Assembly (NCBI GenBank): GCA_910577995.1
Contig: CAJTND010000002.1
Span: forward strand, 188,324-252,323
Direction: 5' to 3'
Length of the DNA: 64,000 bases
Source of the DNA: an uncultured Christensenella sp.
GTDB lineage: Bacteria; Bacillota; Clostridia; Christensenellales; Pumilibacteraceae
Both the position numbers and the translations under genes were made by a program. Below are positions 1 to 8,596 of the stretch, in pieces. The notes under the pieces were generated by a model. The model was not told the origin of the DNA and ran no database searches. It saw only the letters and a list, made by a program, of their open reading frames with translations. Every line of letters begins with the position of its first letter. The first letter of the stretch is position 1.

Positions 1-51
1 GGTGCGGCTCGTTTTGCTTTGAGTTATTCGGTTTTCGGCTTTTGATGCGGC

Positions 52-3000
52 TTATTTGCCCGCGCGCTCTTTGTAACCGTCAAGACGCGCTTTCGCTTCT
101 TTCTCGGCGCGCTCGAAGAGCTGTTGCGCTACCTCGGGTTTGGCTTTGGCAAGAGCCTTATAGCGGGTCTCGCTGTTGAGGAACTCTTGATAGCTGCCAG
201 TCGGGTCTTTGCTGTCGAGCGTGAACGGGTTCTTGCCCTGCTCGGCGAGTTCAGGATTGAAGCGGTAGAGCTGCCAATAACCGGCTTTGACCGCTTTGTC
301 CTCTTCCGCCATGCCGTTGGACATGTCTATACCGTGGTTGATACAGGTCGCGTAGGCGATGATGAGCGACGGCCCGTGATAAGCTTCCGCCTCGGATATC
401 GCTTTGAGGACCTGGTTCTTGTCCGCGCCCATGGCGACCTGCGCGACGTAAACGTAGCCGTAGGTCATTGCCATTGCGCCGAGGTCTTTCTTCTTTGTGC
501 GCTTGCCGCCCGCGGCGAACTTAGCGACCGAACCCGTCGGAGTGGACTTGCTGGACTGACCGCCCGTGTTGCTGTACACCTCGGTATCTACGACAAGGAC
601 GTTGACGTCGTCGCCGCTGGCGAGCACGTGGTCGAGACCGCCGTAACCGATATCGTATGCCCAGCCGTCGCCGCCGAATATCCAAACGGATTTCTTGACG
701 AGGCAGTCTTTTTCGGCGAGGATATCTTTGACGAGCGCCGTTTTTTCCGCGTCGAGCTTCTTCGCGGCTTCGAGCGTCTTGACGAGCTCGGCGGCGGCTT
801 TCTTGCTGCCTGCGGCGTCGTCCATGTTGGCTATCCAATCCTTGCAAGCCGCGGCGCACTTGTCGCAGCCGCTGTCGGCAAGGGCTTGTACCTTGTCTTT
901 GAGCGCGGCGCGGCGCGCTTTGTAGGCGAGGTTCATGCCGTAACCGAACTCGGCGTTGTCCTCGAACAGCGAGTTAGCCCATGCCGGACCTTTGCCCTCG
1001 GCGTTGGTCGTGTAGGGGCAGGTGGGTGCGGAACCGCCGTATATAGACGAGCAGCCCGTCGCGTTGGCGACGATCATGCGGTCGCCGAAAAGCTGGGTTA
1101 TCAGCTTGATGTAAGGCGTTTCGCCGCAGCCCGCGCACGCGCCCGAGAACTCGAACAGCGGTTGCTTGAACTGGCTGCCGATGACCGTTTCGGGCTTGAC
1201 CTTGTCGGAAACGTCGACGAACGGGACTTTCTGCGAGTATGCGTAGTTGGCTGCCTCGGCGTCGATGACAGATTCGAGCGGTTTCATGACGAGCGCTTTT
1301 TCTTTGGCGGGGCAGACGTTGGCGCAAGAGCCGCAGCCCGTGCAGTCGAGCGGCGAGAGCTGCATGCGGTAGGTAAAGCCAGCCGCTTTGAGCTGGGGAT
1401 TTTTGGGCGCAACGGCGACGTAGGTCTTGGGCGCTTTTGCGGCTTGCTTGTCGTCGGTAAGGACGGGGCGCAGGCACGCGTGCGGGCAGACGAGCGAGCA
1501 CTGGTTGCACTGTATGCAGTTTTCGGGTATCCACGACGGAACATTGGGCGCAATGCCGCGTTTCTCGTATTTGGTCGTGCCGCTCGGAACGGAGCCGTCG
1601 GGCGCGAATGCCGATACGGGCAGTTTGTCGCCCTCCTGGCGGAGAATGGGATCGACTACCTTTTTGAAGTATTCGCTGCCGCCGACGTCTGCCGCGACCG
1701 CGCCGGTCTTGGCGTTCGCCCATTCGGCGGGCACTTTGACTTCGACAAGACCGGATATGGCGTTGTCGACGCAGGCGTAATTCATATTGACGACGTCGTC
1801 GCCTTTCTTGCCGTAAGCCTTTTTGATCATCTGCTTCATGTAGTCCGCGGCTTGCTCGTAGGGTATGATATCGGCAAGCTTGAAGAACGCGGCTTGGCAA
1901 ACGGTGTTGACGCCCTTTCTCGCGCCTATCTTGTTGACTATGTCGAGAGCGTTTATTGTGTAGAACTTGATGTGCTTTTTGGCGATGGTCTGCTTCATTG
2001 CGGCGGGCAGTTCTTTATCGAGCTGTTTCTCGTCCCAATGGCAGTTGAGCAGGAACACGCCGCCGTCCTTGATGTCGTCTACCATGTTGTAATGGGTGAC
2101 GTAGGCGGGGTTGTGGCAGGCGACGAAGTCCGCCTGGTCGATGAGGTAGGTCGACTTTATGGGCACGTTGCCGAAACGAAGGTGCGATATAGTAAGACCG
2201 CCCGACTTTTTGGAGTCGTAGAAGAAGTAGCCCTGCGCGTACTTGTCGGTATGGTCGCCGATTATCTTGATCGAGTTTTTGTTGGCGCCGACCGTGCCGT
2301 CGCTGCCGAGACCGTAGAACTTGCAACGCACGGTGCCCTCGGGCGAGGCGTTGATGAATTCCGAGCAGTCGAGCGAGGTGTGGGTAACGTCGTCGTTGAT
2401 GCCGACCGTGAAGTGGTTCTTCGGCGATTTGTCGGCGAGGTTTTTGTAGACCGCGTTGACCATCGTCGGGTTGAACTCTTTAGAGCCGAGACCGTAGCGG
2501 CCGCCGATGACCTTGATCGAGGTCTTGCCGACCTCGGTGAGAGCGGCGCAGACATCGAGGTAGAGCGGTTCGCCGAGCGAGCCGGGCTCTTTGGTGCGGT
2601 CGAGAACGGCGAGACGTTTGACCGAAGCGGGCAGGCTGTCGGCAAAGTGCTTGACGGAGAACGGGCGATAAAGGCGGACTTTGAGCAAGCCGACTTTTTT
2701 GCCCTGTTTGGCGAGGTAGTCGACGGTCTCTTCGACTGCTTCGCAGCCCGAGCCCATCATTACGATAACGTCCTCCGCATCGGGCGCGCCGTAGTACTGG
2801 AACAGCTTGTACTCTCTGCCCGTCAGCTTTTTGACCTCGTCCATCATGCCCTGAACTATCTCGGGCGTGGCGGTGTAGTATCTGTTGGCGGCTTCGCGGT
2901 TCTGGAAGTAGATATCCGCGTTCTGCGCCGTGCCTTTCTGGTGCGGGTGGTCGGGGTTGAGCGCGCGCGATTTGAACTCGCGTATCTCCTCCATGCAGCC

Positions 3001-3588
3001 CGTCTTTTCCGCGAGCTTTTTGATCTCGTCGTATTCGATGCCGTCGATCTTGTCTATCTCGTGGCTTGTCCTGAACCCGTCGAAGAAGTGCAGGAACGGT
3101 ACCTTGGCTTTGAGCGTGGAGAGGTGAGCGACGAGCGCGAGGTCCATCGATTCCTGGACGGAGTTGCTCGCGAGCATCGCAAAACCGGTCTGGCGGCACG
3201 CCATGACGTCAGAATGATCGCCGAAGATGTTGAGCGCGTGCGCGGCGAGCGCGCGTGCGCTTACATGGAATACCGTGGGAAGCAGCTCGCCCGATATCTT
3301 GTACATATTGGGTATCATGAGCAGCAAGCCCTGGCTAGCCGTATATGTAGTGGTGAGCGCGCCTGCGACGAGCGAGCCGTGGACAGCGCCGGCAGCGCCG
3401 CCCTCGGATTGCATTTCCGCAATGCGAAGCTCTTGACCGAACATGTTTTTACGTCCGGCAGTAGCCCATTCGTCGGCATATTCCGCCATAGGGGAAGACG
3501 GCGTTATGGGATATATCGCCGCGACTTCCGAAAAAGCGTACGCGATATGCGACGCCGCGGTATTGCCGTCGATTGTCATCTTTACCAT
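52..3588 (-). CDS. nifJ: Pyruvate:ferredoxin (flavodoxin) oxidoreductase, single-chain
   Basis: Cytosolic anaerobic enzyme oxidising pyruvate with CoA to acetyl-CoA and CO2 while reducing ferredoxin or flavodoxin. The product is 1178 aa, normal for the fused homodimeric form. Visible domains in order are the N-terminal pyruvate/TPP half with YPITPSSPMAEYADEWA near residue 26, two 4Fe-4S motifs (CIQCNQCSLVCP near 690 and CTGCGSCANVCP near 748), and the C-terminal TPP domain with GCGETPY near 820 and GDGWAYDIGYGG near 980. The start at 3588 is preferred over the upstream TTG because a GGAGG lies 5 bases before this ATG. It is monocistronic, with its own promoter at 3621-3649. Also called por. 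Confidence 0.97.
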   Translation of the reverse strand: MVKMTIDGNTAASHIAYAFSEVAAIYPITPSSPMAEYADEWATAGRKNMFGQELRIAEMQSEGGAAGAVHGSLVAGALTTTYTASQGLLLMIPNMYKISGELLPTVFHVSARALAAHALNIFGDHSDVMACRQTGFAMLASNSVQESMDLALVAHLSTLKAKVPFLHFFDGFRTSHEIDKIDGIEYDEIKKLAEKTGCMEEIREFKSRALNPDHPHQKGTAQNADIYFQNREAANRYYTATPEIVQGMMDEVKKLTGREYKLFQYYGAPDAEDVIVMMGSGCEAVEETVDYLAKQGKKVGLLKVRLYRPFSVKHFADSLPASVKRLAVLDRTKEPGSLGEPLYLDVCAALTEVGKTSIKVIGGRYGLGSKEFNPTMVNAVYKNLADKSPKNHFTVGINDDVTHTSLDCSEFINASPEGTVRCKFYGLGSDGTVGANKNSIKIIGDHTDKYAQGYFFYDSKKSGGLTISHLRFGNVPIKSTYLIDQADFVACHNPAYVTHYNMVDDIKDGGVFLLNCHWDEKQLDKELPAAMKQTIAKKHIKFYTINALDIVNKIGARKGVNTVCQAAFFKLADIIPYEQAADYMKQMIKKAYGKKGDDVVNMNYACVDNAISGLVEVKVPAEWANAKTGAVAADVGGSEYFKKVVDPILRQEGDKLPVSAFAPDGSVPSGTTKYEKRGIAPNVPSWIPENCIQCNQCSLVCPHACLRPVLTDDKQAAKAPKTYVAVAPKNPQLKAAGFTYRMQLSPLDCTGCGSCANVCPAKEKALVMKPLESVIDAEAANYAYSQKVPFVDVSDKVKPETVIGSQFKQPLFEFSGACAGCGETPYIKLITQLFGDRMIVANATGCSSIYGGSAPTCPYTTNAEGKGPAWANSLFEDNAEFGYGMNLAYKARRAALKDKVQALADSGCDKCAAACKDWIANMDDAAGSKKAAAELVKTLEAAKKLDAEKTALVKDILAEKDCLVKKSVWIFGGDGWAYDIGYGGLDHVLASGDDVNVLVVDTEVYSNTGGQSSKSTPTGSVAKFAAGGKRTKKKDLGAMAMTYGYVYVAQVAMGADKNQVLKAISEAEAYHGPSLIIAYATCINHGIDMSNGMAEEDKAVKAGYWQLYRFNPELAEQGKNPFTLDSKDPTGSYQEFLNSETRYKALAKAKPEVAQQLFERAEKEAKARLDGYKERAGK

Positions 3589-3620
3589 AGAAACCTCCAA
3601 GAGTATAAATTAGCATATCT

Positions 3621-3649
3621 ATTATATAGCTAACAGTAAATAAAGTCAA
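3621..3649 (-). promoter_or_regulatory. Sigma-A-type promoter for the PFOR gene
   Basis: On the minus strand TTGACT (3644-3649) and TATAAT (3621-3626) are separated by exactly 17 bases and point at the PFOR start about 33 bases downstream. Confidence 0.85.
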
Positions 3650-3691
3650 GACCCTTGCCCTATAATTTGCTTTTTTCCGACTGTTTTTTGT

Positions 3692-4573
3692 TCAGTCGGC
3701 GTACTCGACGCGGTATCTCAGCCCGCAGTCGTGATCGCCGTAACCGCCGCCGAACAGTGCGACGCCGTTATCCGCCGAAAGCGAAAAAATAAGGCGGTCG
3801 GTCTTAATATCGGTCACGCAAAGATCGCCTATCCGGATCCCGTCGAACCACGAACCATCGCGGTCTATCTTGACCGTTCTGTATCTGCCGTATTGACAAA
3901 CGCGGTCGAACTCCGACGGCGTAAAAAGCCCGCGGCGGTCGACGAACTCGCCGTCGACGCTCGCCGTGCCGAGCTTGGCGTCGCTCATAAAAAACGTCAC
4001 GTCCGAGCTTCGCGACTGTCCGTAGCCGTAAGGCTTGGACGACAGTTCGAGCGACACCGATACGCTTTTCAGCTTGCTCTTGGCGGGCGGCGCGGGAAGC
4101 GTCCAGCCTATCTTGCCGCTGTTGAAGTAGATGAGCGCGGCGGCGGCGCGCTCGGGATAGGTGAAGTAGCGCGGATCGTCGCGTTCGCCTATCCACCCGT
4201 CGGCGGTCGCTATCGCGCAGTACGGATTGATAGCCGCCGACGTGAACGCGCCGAGCGCGATATCGTGAAGTTCTACGTTGGCATCGGAAAGGTCCGCCGC
4301 GACTTCGATTATTATCCTGTCTACCGCGGGCACGCAACGCTTGGCGACGCCGTGCCGACCCGCCGTTTCGACGAGCCGTATCAGTCCGGCGTCGCAAAGC
4401 TTTTTTACATGCTGGGTTATCGCGCCGTTGGATAGGTGCAGTGTCTTTGCGAGCGCGTCCAGGCTGTCGGCGCGGTGCGACAGCACGAGCCGCATTATCT
4501 CGGTGCGCGCGGGCGCGGCGAGCGCCTCGCAAAGGCTTTGCGCCTCGTTGACGTTTTTGAAATATTTTCCCAT
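3692..4573 (-). CDS. ArsR-like winged-helix transcriptional regulator with long C-terminal domain
   Basis: A 293-aa protein whose N-terminal 75 residues form a winged helix (EALAAPARTEIMRLVL, then the recognition-helix region LSNGAITQHVKKLCDAGLI). The C-terminal about 200 residues are probably beta-rich and I do not recognise a ligand domain; the layout resembles the COG4189 group of predicted regulators. The start at 4573 follows CGGAG at a 6-base spacing and is preferred over two upstream in-frame ATGs at 4594 and 4606. A 7-bp inverted repeat (CCGACTG/CAGTCGG, 3677-3699) overlaps the stop codon. Its promoter diverges from that of the HD hydrolase; the target is unknown. Confidence 0.8.
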   Translation of the reverse strand: MGKYFKNVNEAQSLCEALAAPARTEIMRLVLSHRADSLDALAKTLHLSNGAITQHVKKLCDAGLIRLVETAGRHGVAKRCVPAVDRIIIEVAADLSDANVELHDIALGAFTSAAINPYCAIATADGWIGERDDPRYFTYPERAAAALIYFNSGKIGWTLPAPPAKSKLKSVSVSLELSSKPYGYGQSRSSDVTFFMSDAKLGTASVDGEFVDRRGLFTPSEFDRVCQYGRYRTVKIDRDGSWFDGIRIGDLCVTDIKTDRLIFSLSADNGVALFGGGYGDHDCGLRYRVEYAD

Positions 4574-4621
4574 CGTTTGCTCCGATAACGGCATGTCGCG
4601 CCGCATATTTTATTTAAGTCT

Positions 4622-4650
4622 ATTGTAAAACAAACAGGGACGACAGTCAA
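4622..4650 (-). promoter_or_regulatory. Promoter for the ArsR-like regulator
   Basis: On the minus strand TTGACT (4645-4650) and TACAAT (4622-4627) are 17 bases apart. The predicted RNA start near 4615 lies upstream of the chosen ATG. Confidence 0.75.
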
Positions 4651-4693
4651 CAAAATCGTAAGCGTTTTTTTGCCATAATATTTTTCGTCGGTA

Positions 4694-4722
4694 TTGACAA
4701 TAGGGGATAAATGTTATATAAT
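4694..4722 (+). promoter_or_regulatory. Promoter for the HD-domain dNTPase
   Basis: Consensus TTGACA (4694-4699), a 17-base spacer and TATAAT (4717-4722), followed by an AGAGGTG ribosome site and the ATG at 4746. Confidence 0.9.
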
Positions 4723-4745
4723 ACGTACAAAAAAGAGGTGCGCGA

Positions 4746-5951
4746 ATGGAAAAAAGCGGAAAGAGATATTCCAAACGCAAAGAAGATTTTTGGCAGATAG
4801 ATGCAAAAGTCGTCGAGCAAAGCGATGACGACAGGACGCGCGGCGTTTTTTACGGCACGCCTAACAGCGCCGCTCTTTGGCAGCATCCGCCGAGAGGACT
4901 TTCGACCGTTTTCCGTCCCGCGTTCGTTCGCGACGTCGGCAAGATAATAAACCTTCCCGCATACTGCCGCATGCAGGACAAAACGCAGGTGCTGTCGCTC
5001 TATAAAAGCGACGATATATCGCGGCGCATGCTGCACGTGCAGATAGTGAGCAGGATAGCGCGCGACATAGCGTACGCGCTCAATCTCAACGTCGATCTTG
5101 CCGAGGCGATAGCGCTCGGTCACGACCTCGGTCACACTCCGTTCGGGCATGCCGGCGAGCGCATGCTGGAAAAACTGTCGCTCGAAGCGACGGACGGCAA
5201 GCTGCACTTCAATCACAACGTGCAGAGCGTTCGCACGCTCACGGTGCTAAATAAGAGCAATTATACGTTGCAGACGCTCGACGGCATACTCTGTCACAAC
5301 GGCGAGATAGAGAGCAAGGCATATAAGCCCGACGCTCTCAAGGATTTTTCCGACCTGTTCCGCCGCGTCGACGACTGCGAGAGGAACGGCGCGGAGGCTA
5401 TCAAGCGGCTTGTCCCGCAGACGATAGAGGGATGCGTCGTGCGCGTGTCAGATATGATCGCGTACATAGGCAAGGACAGACAGGACGCGCGGACTATCAA
5501 CGTCGGCGTGGGCGATTACGAAAACGATTACAGCAATGCCGAGCTCATCAACAATCTTTCCGTGGACATCATCAACAACAGCTACGGCAAGGGCATGCTT
5601 TCCATGAGCGACGGCGCGTGGCAGATGCTTACAAAGGTCAAGAAAGAGAACTACGAAAAGATATACATGACCGACGAGGTGCGCGAGGTCTACGGCGAGA
5701 TAGAGCCGATGTTTGAGAAGCTGTTTAATATATTGCTCGAAGACGCGGCGAAGGACGACGGGTTCATCTATAATAAATTTGTCAAACGCACGGCTTACTA
5801 CAACGATAACTATGTAAACGAAACGCCCGCGCGCAAGACCTGTGACTTTATGGCGTCGATGACGGACGACTTCTTTTTCGAGGCGTACGAGCATTTCACG
5901 GGCGAGAAAAGCCCTATCAAGTACAAAGGGTATTTCGATACCGTCCGCTGA
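4746..5951 (+). CDS. Deoxyguanosinetriphosphate triphosphohydrolase-like HD protein
   Basis: A 401-aa HD-superfamily metal phosphohydrolase of the dGTPase type, which cleaves dNTPs to deoxynucleoside and triphosphate. Evidence is the metal-binding series: HVQIVSRIARDIA near residue 98, then ALGHDLGHTPFGHAGERML near 120-138, containing the HD pair, and HNGEIESKAY near 183. Gram-positive relatives are often about this long and are named dgt-like without proof of dGTP preference. AGAGGTG precedes the ATG, and a consensus promoter lies at 4694-4722. Confidence 0.9.
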   Translation: MEKSGKRYSKRKEDFWQIDAKVVEQSDDDRTRGVFYGTPNSAALWQHPPRGLSTVFRPAFVRDVGKIINLPAYCRMQDKTQVLSLYKSDDISRRMLHVQIVSRIARDIAYALNLNVDLAEAIALGHDLGHTPFGHAGERMLEKLSLEATDGKLHFNHNVQSVRTLTVLNKSNYTLQTLDGILCHNGEIESKAYKPDALKDFSDLFRRVDDCERNGAEAIKRLVPQTIEGCVVRVSDMIAYIGKDRQDARTINVGVGDYENDYSNAELINNLSVDIINNSYGKGMLSMSDGAWQMLTKVKKENYEKIYMTDEVREVYGEIEPMFEKLFNILLEDAAKDDGFIYNKFVKRTAYYNDNYVNETPARKTCDFMASMTDDFFFEAYEHFTGEKSPIKYKGYFDTVR

Positions 5952-5979
5952 CCGCACGGGAGGCACGGCTGTGATTTTA

Positions 5980-6008
5980 TTGACATATGCGGCGTTGTGT
6001 GGTAGAAT
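5980..6008 (+). promoter_or_regulatory. Promoter immediately upstream of the amino acid kinase gene
   Basis: TTGACA (5980-5985), a 17-base spacer and TAGAAT (6003-6008). Only six bases separate the -10 box from the ATG at 6015, so a transcript from here would be leaderless or nearly so. Confidence 0.75.
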
Positions 6009-6014
6009 TACCGC

Positions 6015-6848
6015 ATGGCGGATAAAGACTGTATAGAGCTTGTCGGCAAGATAGGCTCGGTCGCGCTCATAGACGGGCGCAACGGCACGATAGATTACAA
6101 CAAGTTTGCAAGGCTCGGGCGACAGCTCGCGCCGGGCATGGTGTGGGTGAGTTCGGGCGCGACCGAGATAGGTCGGCTCGATTATCATAAGCGCACGGGT
6201 CGATCGCTCGACGAGGACGACGACACCGCCAAGACCGATTACGCCGCGCAGGGTCAGGCGATACTGATGCAGCTTTACCGCGAGTTCATACCGTCGGCGT
6301 ACAGCGTGCGGCAGCTGCTCGTCGAACATCAGCACTTCAACGACGAAAAAAAGCGCGAGCATATTAAACGGTTTTTGTTGCGTTGCGCCGAGCAGGCGGC
6401 TGTGCCAATAGTCAATTACAACGACAGCGTTTCCGACGAGGAGACGCGCAAGCTCGAAATACATAAGCTCGTAGAGACGCGCGGCGAGGCGGTCCAGCTC
6501 GTCGACAATGACGAAACAGCGGCGCAGATAGCTAATCTTTTGCATGCGAAGCGTCTGATAATATTTATGAACGGCGTCGGCATCTGCAAAAATGTCGGCG
6601 ATCCGTCGACTCTTATAAAGACCATCGGCGGCGCGACTGCGGAGCAGGTCGTCAAGAACATAGAGGAAGTCAAGAGCTACTGCGTCGGCGCGTCGAGAAA
6701 GGGCGCGTTCGGGGCGGCGGCTAAGCTCGATTATATAGAGTCGTGTATCGACGGCGGAACGACGGTTTATATCGCGTCGGCGGACTGCGATATAGCCGAC
6801 GTTATTTCGGGCGCAGCGCCGTGCACGGCAATAGGCGTCGGACTGTAG
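6015..6848 (+). CDS. Amino acid kinase family protein (glutamate 5-kinase/uridylate kinase fold)
   Basis: A 277-aa protein of the aspartate/glutamate/uridylate kinase fold. It has VGKIGSVAL at the N-terminus (phosphate-binding strand), VWVSSGATEIG near residue 43, VDNDETAAQIANLL near 170 (similar to the DND segment of glutamate 5-kinase) and KGAFGAAAKLDYIESC near 225. There is no C-terminal PUA domain as in many ProB proteins. The substrate cannot be assigned; the nearest visible resemblance is to glutamate 5-kinase. No Shine-Dalgarno is present, and the -10 box almost abuts the ATG. It lies 8 bases before gatC and may share transcription with gatCAB. Confidence 0.72.
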   Translation: MADKDCIELVGKIGSVALIDGRNGTIDYNKFARLGRQLAPGMVWVSSGATEIGRLDYHKRTGRSLDEDDDTAKTDYAAQGQAILMQLYREFIPSAYSVRQLLVEHQHFNDEKKREHIKRFLLRCAEQAAVPIVNYNDSVSDEETRKLEIHKLVETRGEAVQLVDNDETAAQIANLLHAKRLIIFMNGVGICKNVGDPSTLIKTIGGATAEQVVKNIEEVKSYCVGASRKGAFGAAAKLDYIESCIDGGTTVYIASADCDIADVISGAAPCTAIGVGL

Positions 6849-6856
6849 AGGTAGGA

Positions 6857-7150
6857 ATGAAAAGAAAAGTCACAACGGAAGAGGTAATACACATAGCGGA
6901 GCTGTCGCGGCTCGCTTTTACCGATGCGGAGTGCGAGGCACAGCGCGAGCATTTGGAAAAGGTTCTCGGCTACTTCGAGACGCTCGACGGCGTGGACATC
7001 GCCGACGTGCCGCCGACCGCGCATATACTCGACGCGGTCAACGTGTTGCGCGAGGACGAAGTCGAGCCGTCGTTCGATAATGCGGAGCTCGTAGCCAACG
7101 CGCCCGAGCGCGACGACGGAGCCTACGTCGTGCCGCGCGTCGTGGATTAG
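6857..7150 (+). CDS. gatC: Asp-tRNA(Asn)/Glu-tRNA(Gln) amidotransferase subunit C
   Basis: A 97-aa GatC, the small subunit wrapped around GatA in the complex that amidates mischarged Glu-tRNA(Gln) and/or Asp-tRNA(Asn). Recognisable features are the N-terminal helix VIHIAELSRLAFTDAE, the LGYFETLDGVD segment and the acidic, proline-containing C-terminal half. The start at 6857 follows AGAGGTAGGA; an upstream in-frame extension would overlap the kinase gene. First gene of gatC-gatA-gatB. Confidence 0.93.
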   Translation: MKRKVTTEEVIHIAELSRLAFTDAECEAQREHLEKVLGYFETLDGVDIADVPPTAHILDAVNVLREDEVEPSFDNAELVANAPERDDGAYVVPRVVD

Positions 7151-7159
7151 GGAGGCGGC

Positions 7160-8596
7160 ATGAACGGTATAACGGATATGGGCCTTTGCTCGCTCATCGA
7201 TGCGCTCGACGGTAAAAAACTGTCGGCGACCGAGGCGACGCGCGCCTGTCTGGACAGGATAAAGGCGACGGAAGATCTTAACAACTTTATAACGGTGTGC
7301 GAGGACGAAGCGCTTAAAGCCGCGGCGGCGGCGGACGCGCGGCGTAAATCAGGCGAGCGCGGCGGGCTTTTGGGCGTGCCGATAGCCGTCAAGGACAATA
7401 TTTCCACGCGCGGCGTGAAAACTACCTGCGCGAGCGCGTTTTTGAGCGATTACGTTCCGCCCTTCGACGCGACCGTCGTCGACAAGCTGAAAGCAGCTGG
7501 CGCGGTCATAGTCGGCAAGACGAATATGGACGAGTTCGCAATGGGCAGTACCAATGAGAACTCGCATTTCAGCGCGGCGCATAACGCCGCGGACGCAACG
7601 CGCGTGACGGGCGGGAGCTCGGGCGGCTCGGCTAACGCCGTAGCGGCGCGTCAGGTCTTTGCCGCGCTCGGTTCGGACACGGGCGGCTCGATCCGTCAGC
7701 CCGCGTCGTACTGCGGCACGGTCGGGCTTAAACCGACGTATTCGGCGGTGAGTAGGTACGGACTTATAGCATTCGCGTCGTCGCTCGATCAGATAGGACC
7801 GTTTGCGCGGACGAGCGAGGACGCGCTCCGCGTGCTCGGTACAATAGCCGGCAAAGACAGCCGCGACAGCACGAGCACGGACAAGCTCGATCTGCCCGAT
7901 AAGCTTTCCGGTAAGGTCAAAGGCAGGACGTTCGGCATTGCCGACGAGCTATTGTCGGGCGCGGCGTCCGATGTAAAGACCGCGTTCGAGCGGACGGTCG
8001 CGCTTCTCGAAGACAACGGCGCGAAGATAAAAAAGGTAAAGCTCGGCTCTGTCGATGCGGCGCTCGCCGTGTACTACGTCATTTCGTCGGCGGAGGCGGC
8101 GAGCAATCTCGCGCGGTTCGACGGCGTTAAGTACGGCAGGCGCGCGAGCGGCTACCGCGATATCGCCGAGCTGTACACGCTTAGCCGTACCGAGTTTTTC
8201 GGCGACGAGGTCAAGCGCAGGATAATGATAGGCAATTACGTGCTGTCGAGCGGATATTACGACGCGTACTATCTTAAAGCGTCCAAGATCCGCACGGTGA
8301 TCAAGCGCGAGTTCGATGCGGCGCTCGGCTGTTGCGACGCTATACTCAGCCCGACCGTGCCGACGGTCGCACCAAAGATAGGCGCGCAGGTCGACCCTGC
8401 GGCGACGTACCTATCCGACGTGTATACGGTGCCCGTCAATATCGCGGGACTGCCTGCGGTAAGCGTGCCCGTCGGACGCTCGGCGGACGGTATGCCGATA
8501 GGCGTGCAGGCGATAGGCAAGGCGTTTTGCGACGGAGATCTTCTCGATACGGCGCGCGCGATAGAAACAGTCACGGAGGGATGCGGCAATGCTTAG
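7160..8596 (+). CDS. gatA: Glutamyl-tRNA(Gln) amidotransferase subunit A
   Basis: A 478-aa amidase-signature enzyme that hydrolyses glutamine to feed ammonia to GatB. The catalytic Ser-cisSer-Lys set is visible: VAVKDNI-type lysine segment (GVPIAVKDNIST near residue 73), TGGSSGGSANAV near 150 and SDTGGSIRQPASYCG near 172. Length is normal. GGAGG precedes the ATG, and the 3' end overlaps gatB by 8 bases. Confidence 0.97.
   Translation: MNGITDMGLCSLIDALDGKKLSATEATRACLDRIKATEDLNNFITVCEDEALKAAAAADARRKSGERGGLLGVPIAVKDNISTRGVKTTCASAFLSDYVPPFDATVVDKLKAAGAVIVGKTNMDEFAMGSTNENSHFSAAHNAADATRVTGGSSGGSANAVAARQVFAALGSDTGGSIRQPASYCGTVGLKPTYSAVSRYGLIAFASSLDQIGPFARTSEDALRVLGTIAGKDSRDSTSTDKLDLPDKLSGKVKGRTFGIADELLSGAASDVKTAFERTVALLEDNGAKIKKVKLGSVDAALAVYYVISSAEAASNLARFDGVKYGRRASGYRDIAELYTLSRTEFFGDEVKRRIMIGNYVLSSGYYDAYYLKASKIRTVIKREFDAALGCCDAILSPTVPTVAPKIGAQVDPAATYLSDVYTVPVNIAGLPAVSVPVGRSADGMPIGVQAIGKAFCDGDLLDTARAIETVTEGCGNA

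Noticed and set aside
124..3633. A 1169-codon open frame on the plus strand opposite the PFOR gene.
   Set aside because: It mirrors PFOR codon composition (high GC at third positions), has no ribosome site, and shows no recognisable domain. It is a shadow frame, as are the long antisense frames opposite ftsK, pnp and recA-ruvA.
3677..3699. CCGACTG/CAGTCGG hairpin at the end of the ArsR-like gene.
   Set aside because: In the transcribed minus-strand direction it is followed by A residues, not T, so it is not a clear terminator.
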